Positions 41,617 through 50,205 of a stretch of 64,000 nucleotides of DNA are shown piece by piece (the stretch's first letter is position 1; every line of letters begins with the position of its first letter). The notes under the pieces were generated by a model that saw only the letters and a list, made by a program, of their open reading frames with translations, searched no databases and was not told the origin of the DNA. A program made the translations under genes and the position numbers. The stretch spans positions 1 through 64,000 of the forward strand of contig NZ_JAFBIX010000018.1 in the NCBI RefSeq assembly GCF_021531895.1. The letters run 5' to 3'. The DNA is from Faecalicatena contorta (GTDB lineage: Bacteria > Bacillota > Clostridia > Lachnospirales > Lachnospiraceae).

Positions 41617-43708
41617 CATTAGTGAGAATGGACTGAATATGGTGTTTGAGATAACGGATCAGAACGAAGTAAAGTTTCTCCATTTTTCACAGCTTCCATT
41701 TCAGGAAGAGCTTATCAGAGATGATTACGAAAAGACGGGCTTCCGGCTTGTAGAGATAGAACTTGCAGGACTTGACCGTCCGGAAGAAAGACATGGCTCT
41801 AAGTATACGGTGACAGCACCGGGATATCGTATGAAATACGTTTCACACAAGGATGAACGTAACACATATGGGCGTAAGCTGGAATTTGTTACATGTGATG
41901 AAGAGACAGGTATCTATGTGACAAGCCATTTTCAATTCTACGATGGAATTGCTATGGCGAGATGCTATAGTGTTGTTGAAAATCGAGGAACAGAAGAACA
42001 GATTCTGGAATATGTGACTTCTTTTAATCTAAATGGACTTGAAAAAGAAGGAATTCTGCCGAGAGATCAGAAGATGAAAGTGGCAGTGATTCATAATTCC
42101 TGGCAGAGAGAAGTGCAATGGAAGGAATACACATTGCCACAGCTTGGTATTGAGCAGTCCCAGCCGGATCTGGCACTTCGTTCGTCAAAAGCATTTGGTG
42201 TGTCGAATACCGGAAACTGGTCTGCAAAGGAATATCTTCCTATGGGATGTGTATCCAATGAGGAGACTGGAAGCAGACTATTCTGGCAGATTGAACAGAA
42301 TGGTTCCTGGCATTGGGAGATCAGCGATCAGACGAATCATCTGTATCTTCAGTTGTCCGGCCCGACAGAAAATCAGTCTCATTGGTTCAAGTGTCTGAAA
42401 CCGGGCGAAAAGTTTGAATCTGTACCGGCCGCTGTAGGAGCAGTCCTTGGCGGAAATGAAGAGATGGCAGAGGAACTTACGAGATATCGCCGTCGAATCA
42501 GAAGAGAGAATGAAGATAATGAGAAGCTTGCTGTTATCTTTAATGATTATATGAATTGCCTGTGGGCAGAACCAACAACGGAAAAAGAGATTCCTTTGAT
42601 TGATGCAGCAGCGGAAATCGGTTGTGAATATTATTGTATTGATGCAGGCTGGTATGCAGATGGATACTGGTGGGATGAGGTGGGAGAGTGGCTCCCGTCT
42701 GACAAGCGTTTTCCGAATGGTATCAAAGAGGTCATTGATTATATTCGATCGAAAGGAATGATTCCCGGACTATGGTTGGAACTTGAGGTTATGGGAATCC
42801 ATTGTCCAAAGGTAAAAGATATGCCGGAAGACTGCTTTTTCCACAGACATGGAAAAAGAGTATATGATAGAAGCAGATATCAGCTGGATTTCAGACATCC
42901 GGCTGTCAGAGAACATGCAACGCAAGTGATAGATCGTCTGGTCAATGACTATGGTGTTGGTTATATTAAGATGGATTACAATATTGAGCCCGGACTGGGA
43001 ACCGAGATAGATGCGGATAGCGTCGGAGATGGACTGCTTGGTCATGAAAGAGCATATCTTCAGTGGTTGGATGGAATTTTTGAAAAATATCCGCAATTGA
43101 TTATTGAAAATTGTTCCAGCGGTGGACTGCGTATGGATTATGCGATGCTTCAGAGGCATAGTATTCAGTCTACCAGTGATCAGGAAGGATACCTGAATTA
43201 TGCAACGATTGCGGCTAATTCCCCGCTTGGTGTTACCATGGAACAATCTGCGATATGGTCTTATCCCAGAATAGAAGGCGACGAAGAAGAGACTGTCTTC
43301 AATATGGTCAATGCCATGCTGATGCGTGTGCATCAGAGTGGTCATATGGTGGATATTGCACCGGAACGCAAGGCTTTAGTTAAAGAAGGACTTGATTATT
43401 ATAAGGAGATCCGTTCAGATATTAAATGTTCAGTTCCATTCTGGCCAACTGGCTTCTCATCTTTTGCAGATGACTGGGTAAGCCTGGGACTGAAGGGAGA
43501 GAGAGCTACATATCTGTCTGTGTGGCGCAGAGGCGGCGGATCATATCTGGAGCTTCCTATTGCTCATTTGAAAGGAAGAGAAGTGGAAGTTAGATGCGCA
43601 TATCCGATGAAAAGCGATTGCGATTATCATTGGAATGCACAGACAGGCATCTTGACAGTGATGCTTCCGGCGGTTCCTTCGGCAAGAGTTTTTGAACTGA
43701 AAAGTTGA
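41603..43708 (+). CDS. GH36 alpha-galactosidase
   Basis: 701 aa, normal for GH36. N-terminal beta-supersandwich (about 1-300), (beta/alpha)8 barrel (about 310-610) and C-terminal sheet. Barrel signatures: YYCIDAGWYADGYWWDEVGEW, nucleophile D458 in YIKMDYNIE (usual KWDxN, here Met for Trp), IENCSSGGLRMD, and acid/base D526 in QSTSDQEGY. It hydrolyses terminal alpha-1,6-galactose from melibiose, raffinose and galactomannan fragments. No signal peptide, so cytoplasmic. Translationally coupled to LacI and closed by a terminator. Confidence 0.95.
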   Translation: MQRINISENGLNMVFEITDQNEVKFLHFSQLPFQEELIRDDYEKTGFRLVEIELAGLDRPEERHGSKYTVTAPGYRMKYVSHKDERNTYGRKLEFVTCDEETGIYVTSHFQFYDGIAMARCYSVVENRGTEEQILEYVTSFNLNGLEKEGILPRDQKMKVAVIHNSWQREVQWKEYTLPQLGIEQSQPDLALRSSKAFGVSNTGNWSAKEYLPMGCVSNEETGSRLFWQIEQNGSWHWEISDQTNHLYLQLSGPTENQSHWFKCLKPGEKFESVPAAVGAVLGGNEEMAEELTRYRRRIRRENEDNEKLAVIFNDYMNCLWAEPTTEKEIPLIDAAAEIGCEYYCIDAGWYADGYWWDEVGEWLPSDKRFPNGIKEVIDYIRSKGMIPGLWLELEVMGIHCPKVKDMPEDCFFHRHGKRVYDRSRYQLDFRHPAVREHATQVIDRLVNDYGVGYIKMDYNIEPGLGTEIDADSVGDGLLGHERAYLQWLDGIFEKYPQLIIENCSSGGLRMDYAMLQRHSIQSTSDQEGYLNYATIAANSPLGVTMEQSAIWSYPRIEGDEEETVFNMVNAMLMRVHQSGHMVDIAPERKALVKEGLDYYKEIRSDIKCSVPFWPTGFSSFADDWVSLGLKGERATYLSVWRRGGGSYLELPIAHLKGREVEVRCAYPMKSDCDYHWNAQTGILTVMLPAVPSARVFELKS

Positions 43709-43728
43709 TAAAATTTCGTGAAAAGTGA

Positions 43729-43768
43729 CACTATTTCGGGTCGAAATGCTTCGAAATAGTGCCTTTTT
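43729..43768 (+). terminator. Intrinsic terminator after the GH36 gene
   Basis: CACTATTTCG (43729-43738) pairs with CGAAATAGTG (43752-43761), followed by CCTTTTTTT. Confidence 0.85.
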
Positions 43769-43797
43769 TTGTAAAAAAATAATAAAAAAATAAATAT

Positions 43798-43897
43798 TTT
43801 TGTATACAAAAGGAATATAAAATGAGGATGAAAAAGCGAAATCTTAGTTAGGTTTGCTAAAAAACCTATTGACACACCAAGGCTTGACTCGTATAAT
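43798..43897 (+). promoter_or_regulatory. Promoter and operators of the sugar ABC operon
   Basis: TTGACA (43869-43874), 17 bp, TATAAT (43892-43897) is near perfect. Upstream are a perfect palindrome TTTTGTATACAAAA (43798-43811) and the dyad TAGGTTT...AAACCTA (43849-43868) that touches the -35 box. Either may bind the LacI or AraC protein. Confidence 0.75.
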
Positions 43898-43944
43898 TGG
43901 ATATAGAGTTACAAAGGAAACAAAGAGAGGAGGAATACGTTAGA

Positions 43945-44823
43945 ATGGGACGTAAAAAGAAACAGTTCTGGGAGAGTGTCCTGTACACAATTCCGGCAAT
44001 TATTCTGGTTACGATTACTATCTACATTCCATTTGTAATGAGTGGTTATTATTCATTGACAGAATGGAATGGTATAGCAAAGGAACCAGTATTTATCGGA
44101 CTCGATAACTTTAAGAAGGTTTTCAGCGGCTCTTCGGAATTTATAAAGAGTCTGATCTTTACAGGAAAGTATACGATACTTTTTATGATTTTCTCTAATG
44201 TACTTGCACTTGCGATTGCAGTAGCTCTTGTACAGAAAATCAGATTTGCAAACCTCATGAGAGGTATGTTCTTTGTACCTTACATAATGAGTATGATCAT
44301 CGTTGGTTTCATTTGGAAATTCATCTTTTCCCAGGGATTCGAAGTATTATTCGAAATGACGGGATGGGGATTCCTCAATTGGAGCTGGCTGGGAGAAAGT
44401 AATCTGGCTTTCGTGGCAATAGTAATGGTTGGTGTATGGCAATCATTGGGCTTCTATATTGTACTCTATATTGCAGGTCTTCAGGCAGTACCTACAGACG
44501 TACTTGAAGCGGCAACAGTAGACGGCGCAACATCATGGAAGAGATTCTTTAAAGTAACACTTCCATTGCTTGGTCCTTCTATCACAACATGTGTATTTAT
44601 GTCACTGACAAACGCGTTAAAGGTATTTGATATTATCCTGGCATTGACCAAAGGTGGACCTGGCGGATCTACATACAGTGCTACACTTGATATTTATCGT
44701 GAAGCATTCCAGAATAATAATTATGGTCTGGGTTCTGCAAAATCACTGGTATTCTTTGTGATAGTACTGGTACTTACACAGCTGGCTATGAAGATTATGA
44801 AAAGCAGGGAGGTTGATTTATAA
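43945..44823 (+). CDS. Sugar ABC transporter permease (MalF/MsmF type)
   Basis: 292 aa from ATG 43945. A TTG 16 codons earlier overlaps the -10 box and is excluded. GAGGAGG lies 12 nt upstream, a long spacing. Six membrane helices, starting LYTIPAIILVTITIYIPFVMSGYYSLTEWNG; the EAA loop EAATVDGATSWKRFFKVTLPLLGPS contacts the ATPase. Its stop overlaps the next start by one base. Imports oligosaccharides delivered by the lipoprotein at 45685. Confidence 0.93.
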   Translation: MGRKKKQFWESVLYTIPAIILVTITIYIPFVMSGYYSLTEWNGIAKEPVFIGLDNFKKVFSGSSEFIKSLIFTGKYTILFMIFSNVLALAIAVALVQKIRFANLMRGMFFVPYIMSMIIVGFIWKFIFSQGFEVLFEMTGWGFLNWSWLGESNLAFVAIVMVGVWQSLGFYIVLYIAGLQAVPTDVLEAATVDGATSWKRFFKVTLPLLGPSITTCVFMSLTNALKVFDIILALTKGGPGGSTYSATLDIYREAFQNNNYGLGSAKSLVFFVIVLVLTQLAMKIMKSREVDL

Positions 44824-45662
44824 TGAGTTTATCACAGAAAAAGAAATTAAAATTAATCCTCCTTACAATTCTTATGGCGGTTGCAGCAGTTTGCTACATT
44901 TATCCTGTTTTCCTTATGTTTATTAACTCTGTAAAACCATTTGGCGAAGTCGTATCAGACGTAATTGCGTTACCAAGTAAGATTGAATGGGCGAACTATT
45001 CATACGTTATTGATAAGATGCAGTATGGTAAGTTGTTCTTTAACAACGTTATGATCACAGTGATTGGTATTGTTGGTATTATTATATTTGCTTCTTCAGC
45101 CGCTTATATTTTAAACAGAAGAAAGAATAAATACACAGCAGTTGCTTCATTGTTAATCACAACACCTATGTTGATTCCATTCCAGACAATCATGATCACA
45201 TTGCTGAAGGTTATGAATGTAATTCATCTTTCTAACAGCAGAGTTGGTCTTGGTATTCAGTACTGGGGATTTGGTATTCCGATGGCTGCATTTATTTACA
45301 GTAACTTTATGGCAACGATCCCAAAAGAGATCGATGAAAGTGCATTTATTGATGGTGCCGGAACATTCAGAACATTCCGTTCTATTATCTTTCCATTGCT
45401 GAAGTCAGTAACATTTACAGTAATTGTACTGGATGTTATGTGGATTTGGAATGACTTCCTGTTACCATTATTGATGGTTAACAGCTCTAATGAGACTAAG
45501 ACTCTTGTATTGGCTGCTTATACATTCGTAGGACAGTTTAATACACAGTGGCATTATGCGATGGCTGCGATGGTACTTACAATATTACCTTCTATCATTA
45601 TCTTTATATTCCTGCAGAAGTATATTGTAGAAGGTGTTGTTGCGGGTGCTGTTAAAGGATAA
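44823..45662 (+). CDS. Sugar ABC transporter permease (MalG/MsmG type)
   Basis: 279 aa, coupled to the previous gene by TAATG. Six membrane helices; the EAA loop IDESAFIDGAGTFRTFRSIIFPLLKSV and C-terminal LQKYIVEGVVAGAVKG are typical of the CUT1 family. No ATPase gene is present in the locus; CUT1 systems of this group usually share an MsmK-type ATPase encoded elsewhere. Confidence 0.94.
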   Translation: MSLSQKKKLKLILLTILMAVAAVCYIYPVFLMFINSVKPFGEVVSDVIALPSKIEWANYSYVIDKMQYGKLFFNNVMITVIGIVGIIIFASSAAYILNRRKNKYTAVASLLITTPMLIPFQTIMITLLKVMNVIHLSNSRVGLGIQYWGFGIPMAAFIYSNFMATIPKEIDESAFIDGAGTFRTFRSIIFPLLKSVTFTVIVLDVMWIWNDFLLPLLMVNSSNETKTLVLAAYTFVGQFNTQWHYAMAAMVLTILPSIIIFIFLQKYIVEGVVAGAVKG

Positions 45663-45684
45663 AAAAAGAAAAGGAGAGAAAATT

Positions 45685-46971
45685 ATGAAAAAGAAACTTG
45701 TAAGCGCATTATTGTGTGTTGCTATGGTTGCTACAATGTTAGCAGGCTGTGGCGGCAAAAAAGAAGCTGACAGCAGTGACGAAGGCGGAAGCGGAAGCTC
45801 AGGAGAGATCTACATGTTCATTTCTCAGCCAGAGTATGCTGACGCTATCAATACTCTGATTGAAGAGTATAAGACGGTTGAGCCAGATGTTACAATCAAC
45901 TATGAGACAACTCAGAATGATTACCCGACACTGTTAAAGGCAAAATTAAACTCTGGTGATACACCGGATATCTTTTCTTCAACATCAGGAAAAGAAATCG
46001 AAGTTTACAAAGAGTACTCTTATGATCTGTCTGATCAGCCATTGATGGATTCAATGCTTCCAGCTGTAGCAGATACTATGAAAGATGCTAACGGCGAAGG
46101 CGTATATGGTATCGCAATCAAAGGTAACTACTTTGGATTACTTTACAACATGGATCTTCTTGAAGAAGCAGGAGTTGAGAAGATGCCAGAAACAGTTTCC
46201 GAACTGGAAGACTGTGTAGCTAAGTTAAATGATGCAGGAATCACAGCATTTACAGATGGTTATGCTGAGTGGTGGGTATTCAAACATATCTTCCAGCACT
46301 TTGCAGGCGCTGCTGTTGAAGACTATCCAGCATTTGTAGAAGCTATGGAAAATGGTGAAGCAAAATTAGAAGATTATCCAATTATTGCTGAGAACTACTT
46401 TGACTTTATTGATCTTGTTACAGAAAACGGAGATGCTAAACCTCTGGAATCTGACCTGAGTGCAGAAGAGGCTGCATTTGCAAACGGCGAAGCTGCTATC
46501 ATGATTGGACAGGGCGCATGGGTTGAAGAAGATGTGAAACAGATTAATCCAGATATCAACATTGGATTCTCTGGTTATCCAGTATCTGATGATCCGGCAG
46601 ACTGCCAGGTTATCACAGGTTCTGACCAGGCTCTTCGTATCAGCAAAGATTCTGAGAACTTAGATGCAGTTCTTGATTTCATCAACTGGTGGTATACATC
46701 TGATTATGGCAAAGCTTGGTTCACAGACGTTGCAGGCGTTGTTCCTCCAATCGAAGTAGATGGTGAATCTGATTATGCTGTAATCAATCAGGGTAATGCA
46801 TCTGTAGAAGAAAAAGGAAGTGCTCCACTTGGAGTTATCTACTCAACAGACAGCTTCCATACTGCATTTGGTGAAGCTATGCAGGCATATGTAGGCGGAC
46901 AGGCTACAAGAGAAGAGACGATGAAGACAATCGAAGAAAAATGGGTTGAAATCGACGGCTCTGGAAACTAA
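45685..46971 (+). CDS. Sugar-binding lipoprotein (ABC solute-binding family 1)
   Basis: 428 aa from ATG 45685 with AAGGAGAG upstream. Lipoprotein signal MKKKLVSALLCVAMVATMLAGC with lipidated C22, then a Ser/Gly/Asp linker and the two-lobed binding fold (LNSGDTPDIFSSTSGKE; GLLYNMDLLEEAGV; ANGEAAIMIGQGAW). Many aromatic residues suit sugar stacking. Anchored outside the membrane, it hands oligosaccharides to the permeases. A hairpin 40 nt downstream may raise its mRNA level over downstream genes. Confidence 0.95.
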   Translation: MKKKLVSALLCVAMVATMLAGCGGKKEADSSDEGGSGSSGEIYMFISQPEYADAINTLIEEYKTVEPDVTINYETTQNDYPTLLKAKLNSGDTPDIFSSTSGKEIEVYKEYSYDLSDQPLMDSMLPAVADTMKDANGEGVYGIAIKGNYFGLLYNMDLLEEAGVEKMPETVSELEDCVAKLNDAGITAFTDGYAEWWVFKHIFQHFAGAAVEDYPAFVEAMENGEAKLEDYPIIAENYFDFIDLVTENGDAKPLESDLSAEEAAFANGEAAIMIGQGAWVEEDVKQINPDINIGFSGYPVSDDPADCQVITGSDQALRISKDSENLDAVLDFINWWYTSDYGKAWFTDVAGVVPPIEVDGESDYAVINQGNASVEEKGSAPLGVIYSTDSFHTAFGEAMQAYVGGQATREETMKTIEEKWVEIDGSGN

Positions 46972-47010
46972 TCAAAAGCAATAATTAAATAAATTATCAA
47001 ATTTGCTTTA

Positions 47011-47041
47011 GGGGGGAAAGCTTTGCTTTCCCCTGTTTTTT
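47011..47041 (+). terminator. Terminator or attenuator after the binding protein gene
   Basis: GGGGAAAG (47013-47020) pairs with CTTTCCCC (47026-47033), then TGTTTTTTT. Partial read-through would explain more binding protein than enzyme. Confidence 0.75.
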
Positions 47042-47095
47042 TATACTATAAGGAATTTTGTTTCTAAACAAAATAGTTTATTTAGGAGGCCTAAT

Positions 47096-49453
47096 ATGAA
47101 ATTTACAGAAGGTTATTGGGAGAAAAATGAAAGAGCAAATGCACTACATGCCGCACAGGCGTTTATTGTAGAAAAAATACCACATGGTATGAAAGTTGTA
47201 GCTCCGACAAGAGTGATTACTGATCGTGCAGGGGCATTGGATGTATCTACGATTACAACAGAATTTACGTCTATCAGAAAAGATATTATCAGCGTGAGAA
47301 GTTATCATTATGAAGGATATGATAAAAAAGAGCCACGTTATGAACTATTTGAAGATTATCAGGATACAGAAGTAGAGATTAATGAAAAAGAAGCGGTAAT
47401 GACAGCAGGAAATGTGGCAGTAAGGGTTAACCGTGAAGATTTTAAAGTAACATTTGAGGCAGATGGAAAGGTACTGACAAGTATTGGTTTCCGTAACCTT
47501 GGATATATGCAGTATGACAGAAAGACATTGACAAAATTTCCAGAAGACAATTATATGGCAGCTGATTATAAACCATATATGATGACAGAGCTTTCTCTTG
47601 ATGCAGGAGAATGTGTATATGGTCTTGGCGAGCGCTTTACAGCTTTTGTTAAGAATGGGCAGGTTGTAGATTGCTGGAATGAAGACGGAGGAACTTCTTC
47701 ACAGATTTCTTATAAAAACGTTCCTTTCTATGTGACAAGCAAAAATTATGGGGTATATGTAGATCACAGTGACAATGTTTCTTTCGAGATTGCAAGTGAA
47801 AAAGTTGAAAATGTCGGATTTTCTGTAGAGGGAGAAGAAATCCGTTATCATATTATCTATGGAAAGACCATGAAGAATGTACTGGAGACTTATACAGATC
47901 TTACAGGTAAGCCAGCACTTCCACCGGCCTGGTCTTTTGGCCTGTGGCTTACAACATCATTTACCACAAATTATGATGAAGAAACCACAAGTTCTTTCAT
48001 CAATGGAATGGCAGAGCGTGATATTCCGCTTCGTGTATTCCACTTTGATTGTTTCTGGATGAAGGAATTCCACTGGTGTGATTTTGAGTGGGATGAAAGA
48101 ACCTTCCCAGATGTAAAGGGTATGCTTGACCGCTATAAGAAGAAAGGACTTAAGATCTGTGTATGGATTAATCCATATATTGCACAGGGAACCGCATTCT
48201 TCCGTGAAGGAATGGAAAAGGGATATCTGGTGCAGAGAGCTGACGGAAAAGGTATTAAGCAGATTGATAACTGGCAGCCGGGAATGGGTCTTGTAGACTT
48301 CACTAATCCTGATGCAGTTGCATGGTATACTGGAAAATTGAAGACATTGCTGGATATGGGAGTTGACTGCTTCAAGACTGATTTTGGTGAAAGAATTCCA
48401 ATTGATGTGAAGTACTTTGACGGTTCAGATCCGAAGAGCATGCATAACTATTATACGAATCTTTACAACAGATGTGTATTCAAGCTTCTGGAGCAGGAGC
48501 GTGGAGAAGGCGAGGCAGTTCTTTTCGCAAGAAGTGCTACTGTTGGCGGACAGCAGTTCCCGATTCACTGGGGTGGCGACTGCTCAGCAACCTATCCATC
48601 TATGGCAGAAAGCCTTCGTGGAGGACTTTCCTTCGTACTATCCGGATTCTCATTCTGGAGCCACGACATGGGTGGATTTGAGATGACAGCAACTCCTGAT
48701 GTATATAAACGTTGGCTGCAGTTCGGTCTGTTATCTACACACAGCAGATTACATGGATCAAAGAGTTATAGAGTACCATGGTTGTTTGATGAAGAATCCG
48801 TTGATGTATGCCGTGCATTTACAAAACTGAAAGCAAGGCTGATGCCATATATTTATCGTATTGCAGTAAACTCACATGAGACTGGTGTACCATCTATGAG
48901 ACCGATGGTTCTGGAATTCGATAATGATCCGGCAGTCAGATATCTGGATATGCAGTATATGCTTGGTGACAGTATTCTTGTTGCACCAATCTTCCGTGAA
49001 GATGGCAATGTTGACTATTACCTTCCAAAGGGAACATGGACACATCTGTTATCTGGAGAGACAAGAGAAGGCGGCACATGGCAGAATGATACATACGATT
49101 ACTTCTCACTGCCGGTATACGTAAGAGAGAATACACTCCTTGCCATGGGTGCAGAGGAAGACCGTCCGGACTATGATTATACAAAGGATGTACAGTTGCA
49201 ACTCTATGCATTGAAAGATGGATGTGAAGCTGACTGTGAGATCACGGATCTGAAGGGAAATATTGTTTTAACAGCGAAGGCTTCTAGAACTGGAAATAAG
49301 ATTACAGTTACTGTATCTGAGATCACAGAAGGTATGACATATCTTCTTGTCAATGTAAAAGAAGCAAAAAATATTTCCGGTGCAAAAGCAGAGACCACAG
49401 AAAAAGGTATCGTATTAACACCGGAAAGTAAAGAAGTAGTAATTGAGCTTTAA
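47096..49453 (+). CDS. yicI: GH31 alpha-xylosidase (YicI type)
   Basis: 785 aa, close to E. coli YicI (772 aa). The N-terminal beta domains (about 1-350) precede the barrel, with the YicI signature WLTTSFTTNYDEETTSSFINGMAERDIPLRVFHFDCFWMKEF, nucleophile D429 in CFKTDFGERIP and acid/base D495 in HWGGDCSATYPSMAESLRGGLS. It releases xylose from isoprimeverose-type xyloglucan fragments. AGGAGG precedes the start. Cytoplasmic. It ends 4 nt inside the convergent yesL gene, with a UUCG hairpin in the shared tail. Confidence 0.95.
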   Translation: MKFTEGYWEKNERANALHAAQAFIVEKIPHGMKVVAPTRVITDRAGALDVSTITTEFTSIRKDIISVRSYHYEGYDKKEPRYELFEDYQDTEVEINEKEAVMTAGNVAVRVNREDFKVTFEADGKVLTSIGFRNLGYMQYDRKTLTKFPEDNYMAADYKPYMMTELSLDAGECVYGLGERFTAFVKNGQVVDCWNEDGGTSSQISYKNVPFYVTSKNYGVYVDHSDNVSFEIASEKVENVGFSVEGEEIRYHIIYGKTMKNVLETYTDLTGKPALPPAWSFGLWLTTSFTTNYDEETTSSFINGMAERDIPLRVFHFDCFWMKEFHWCDFEWDERTFPDVKGMLDRYKKKGLKICVWINPYIAQGTAFFREGMEKGYLVQRADGKGIKQIDNWQPGMGLVDFTNPDAVAWYTGKLKTLLDMGVDCFKTDFGERIPIDVKYFDGSDPKSMHNYYTNLYNRCVFKLLEQERGEGEAVLFARSATVGGQQFPIHWGGDCSATYPSMAESLRGGLSFVLSGFSFWSHDMGGFEMTATPDVYKRWLQFGLLSTHSRLHGSKSYRVPWLFDEESVDVCRAFTKLKARLMPYIYRIAVNSHETGVPSMRPMVLEFDNDPAVRYLDMQYMLGDSILVAPIFREDGNVDYYLPKGTWTHLLSGETREGGTWQNDTYDYFSLPVYVRENTLLAMGAEEDRPDYDYTKDVQLQLYALKDGCEADCEITDLKGNIVLTAKASRTGNKITVTVSEITEGMTYLLVNVKEAKNISGAKAETTEKGIVLTPESKEVVIEL

Positions 49454-50130
49454 TTCTCTGTCATATCAGGAGAATCCGAGTCTTCTTCGGAAGACTCGGA
49501 AGGCTCTTCTCTTATATACTTCGGAAAGATCTTATAATCAAAAATGTAGGATGTGCATAATGTAATCAGAGCAAAACCAAATAACAGCCAGAGCATATAG
49601 ATAAAACTGAGACTTGCTGGAATCATCAGTGTCAGAACGGTTGGAACGATCAGGATGACCAAGATACAAAGTGTCCACTGAAAGCTTCCGACTCCCATTA
49701 AAAAGGCATTCTTAATGATATTACCAGTTGTGTTCTTAAATTTTGCCAGAACAGGAAAGGCGAAGGAAAGCATAAAAGCAATTAATGTAAATATCAAATA
49801 TGCTCCGATCAAAAGTGGCTGGTATTTTCCCGCATTTGAAGAACTGTAGATACGTATATCTGCAAGCATGATAAATAACAGAAGAAGAGACGGTATCCAG
49901 ATAGAAGTTGCCTGTTTAAAATTAGCTTTAAAAGCTTTGAAAAAGCTGCGTGCAATATATCCTTCCTGATCACGGGACATTTTAAGTGTTACAGAATACA
50001 ATGCAGTTACAGAAGCACCGATTGTGATAATCGGGAGACAGCAGAGTAAGAATATCAGATTTAATATGCAAAGATCTGCCATCTTATTTAAGAAACGGAA
50101 TACCGGGCCGTCCATATTAAAAATACTCAT
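49450..50130 (-). CDS. yesL: YesL-family (DUF624) membrane protein
   Basis: 226 aa, five or six membrane helices (LCILNLIFLLCCLPIITIGASVTALYSV; SIWIPSLLLLFIMLADI; PLLIGAYLIFTLIAFMLSFAF; WTLCILVILIVPTVL; FIYMLWLLFGFALITLCTSYI). The IGAS-TALY motif and FFKAFKANFKQAT loop define DUF624, commonly found with CUT1 sugar transporters, role unknown. The acidic Ser/Glu/Asp tail is encoded by the hairpin region at 49475-49500. Opposite strand to its neighbours. Confidence 0.92.
   Translation of the reverse strand: MSIFNMDGPVFRFLNKMADLCILNLIFLLCCLPIITIGASVTALYSVTLKMSRDQEGYIARSFFKAFKANFKQATSIWIPSLLLLFIMLADIRIYSSSNAGKYQPLLIGAYLIFTLIAFMLSFAFPVLAKFKNTTGNIIKNAFLMGVGSFQWTLCILVILIVPTVLTLMIPASLSFIYMLWLLFGFALITLCTSYIFDYKIFPKYIREEPSESSEEDSDSPDMTEN
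49475..49500. terminator. UUCG-capped hairpin within the yesL 3' end
   Basis: An 11-bp perfect stem, TCCGAGTCTTC and GAAGACTCGGA, encloses the tetraloop TTCG (49486-49489). It lies just past the GH31 stop, inside yesL coding sequence; it could terminate or stabilise either transcript, though no T run follows. Confidence 0.5.
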
Positions 50131-50205
50131 AAAAATACCTCCTTTGTATGAGAGGTATTATACTAAAAGATAGTGTGAAATGCAAGCAAGAAGGGGGTTT
50201 TAGAC

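Noticed and set aside
42770-43345. Minus-strand frame of 191 codons within the GH36 gene
   Set aside because: Antisense shadow of a clear catalytic domain.
43897-43944. N-terminal extension of the MalF-type permease from TTG 43897
   Set aside because: The TTG overlaps the last base of the TATAAT box, so it would precede or coincide with the transcript start.
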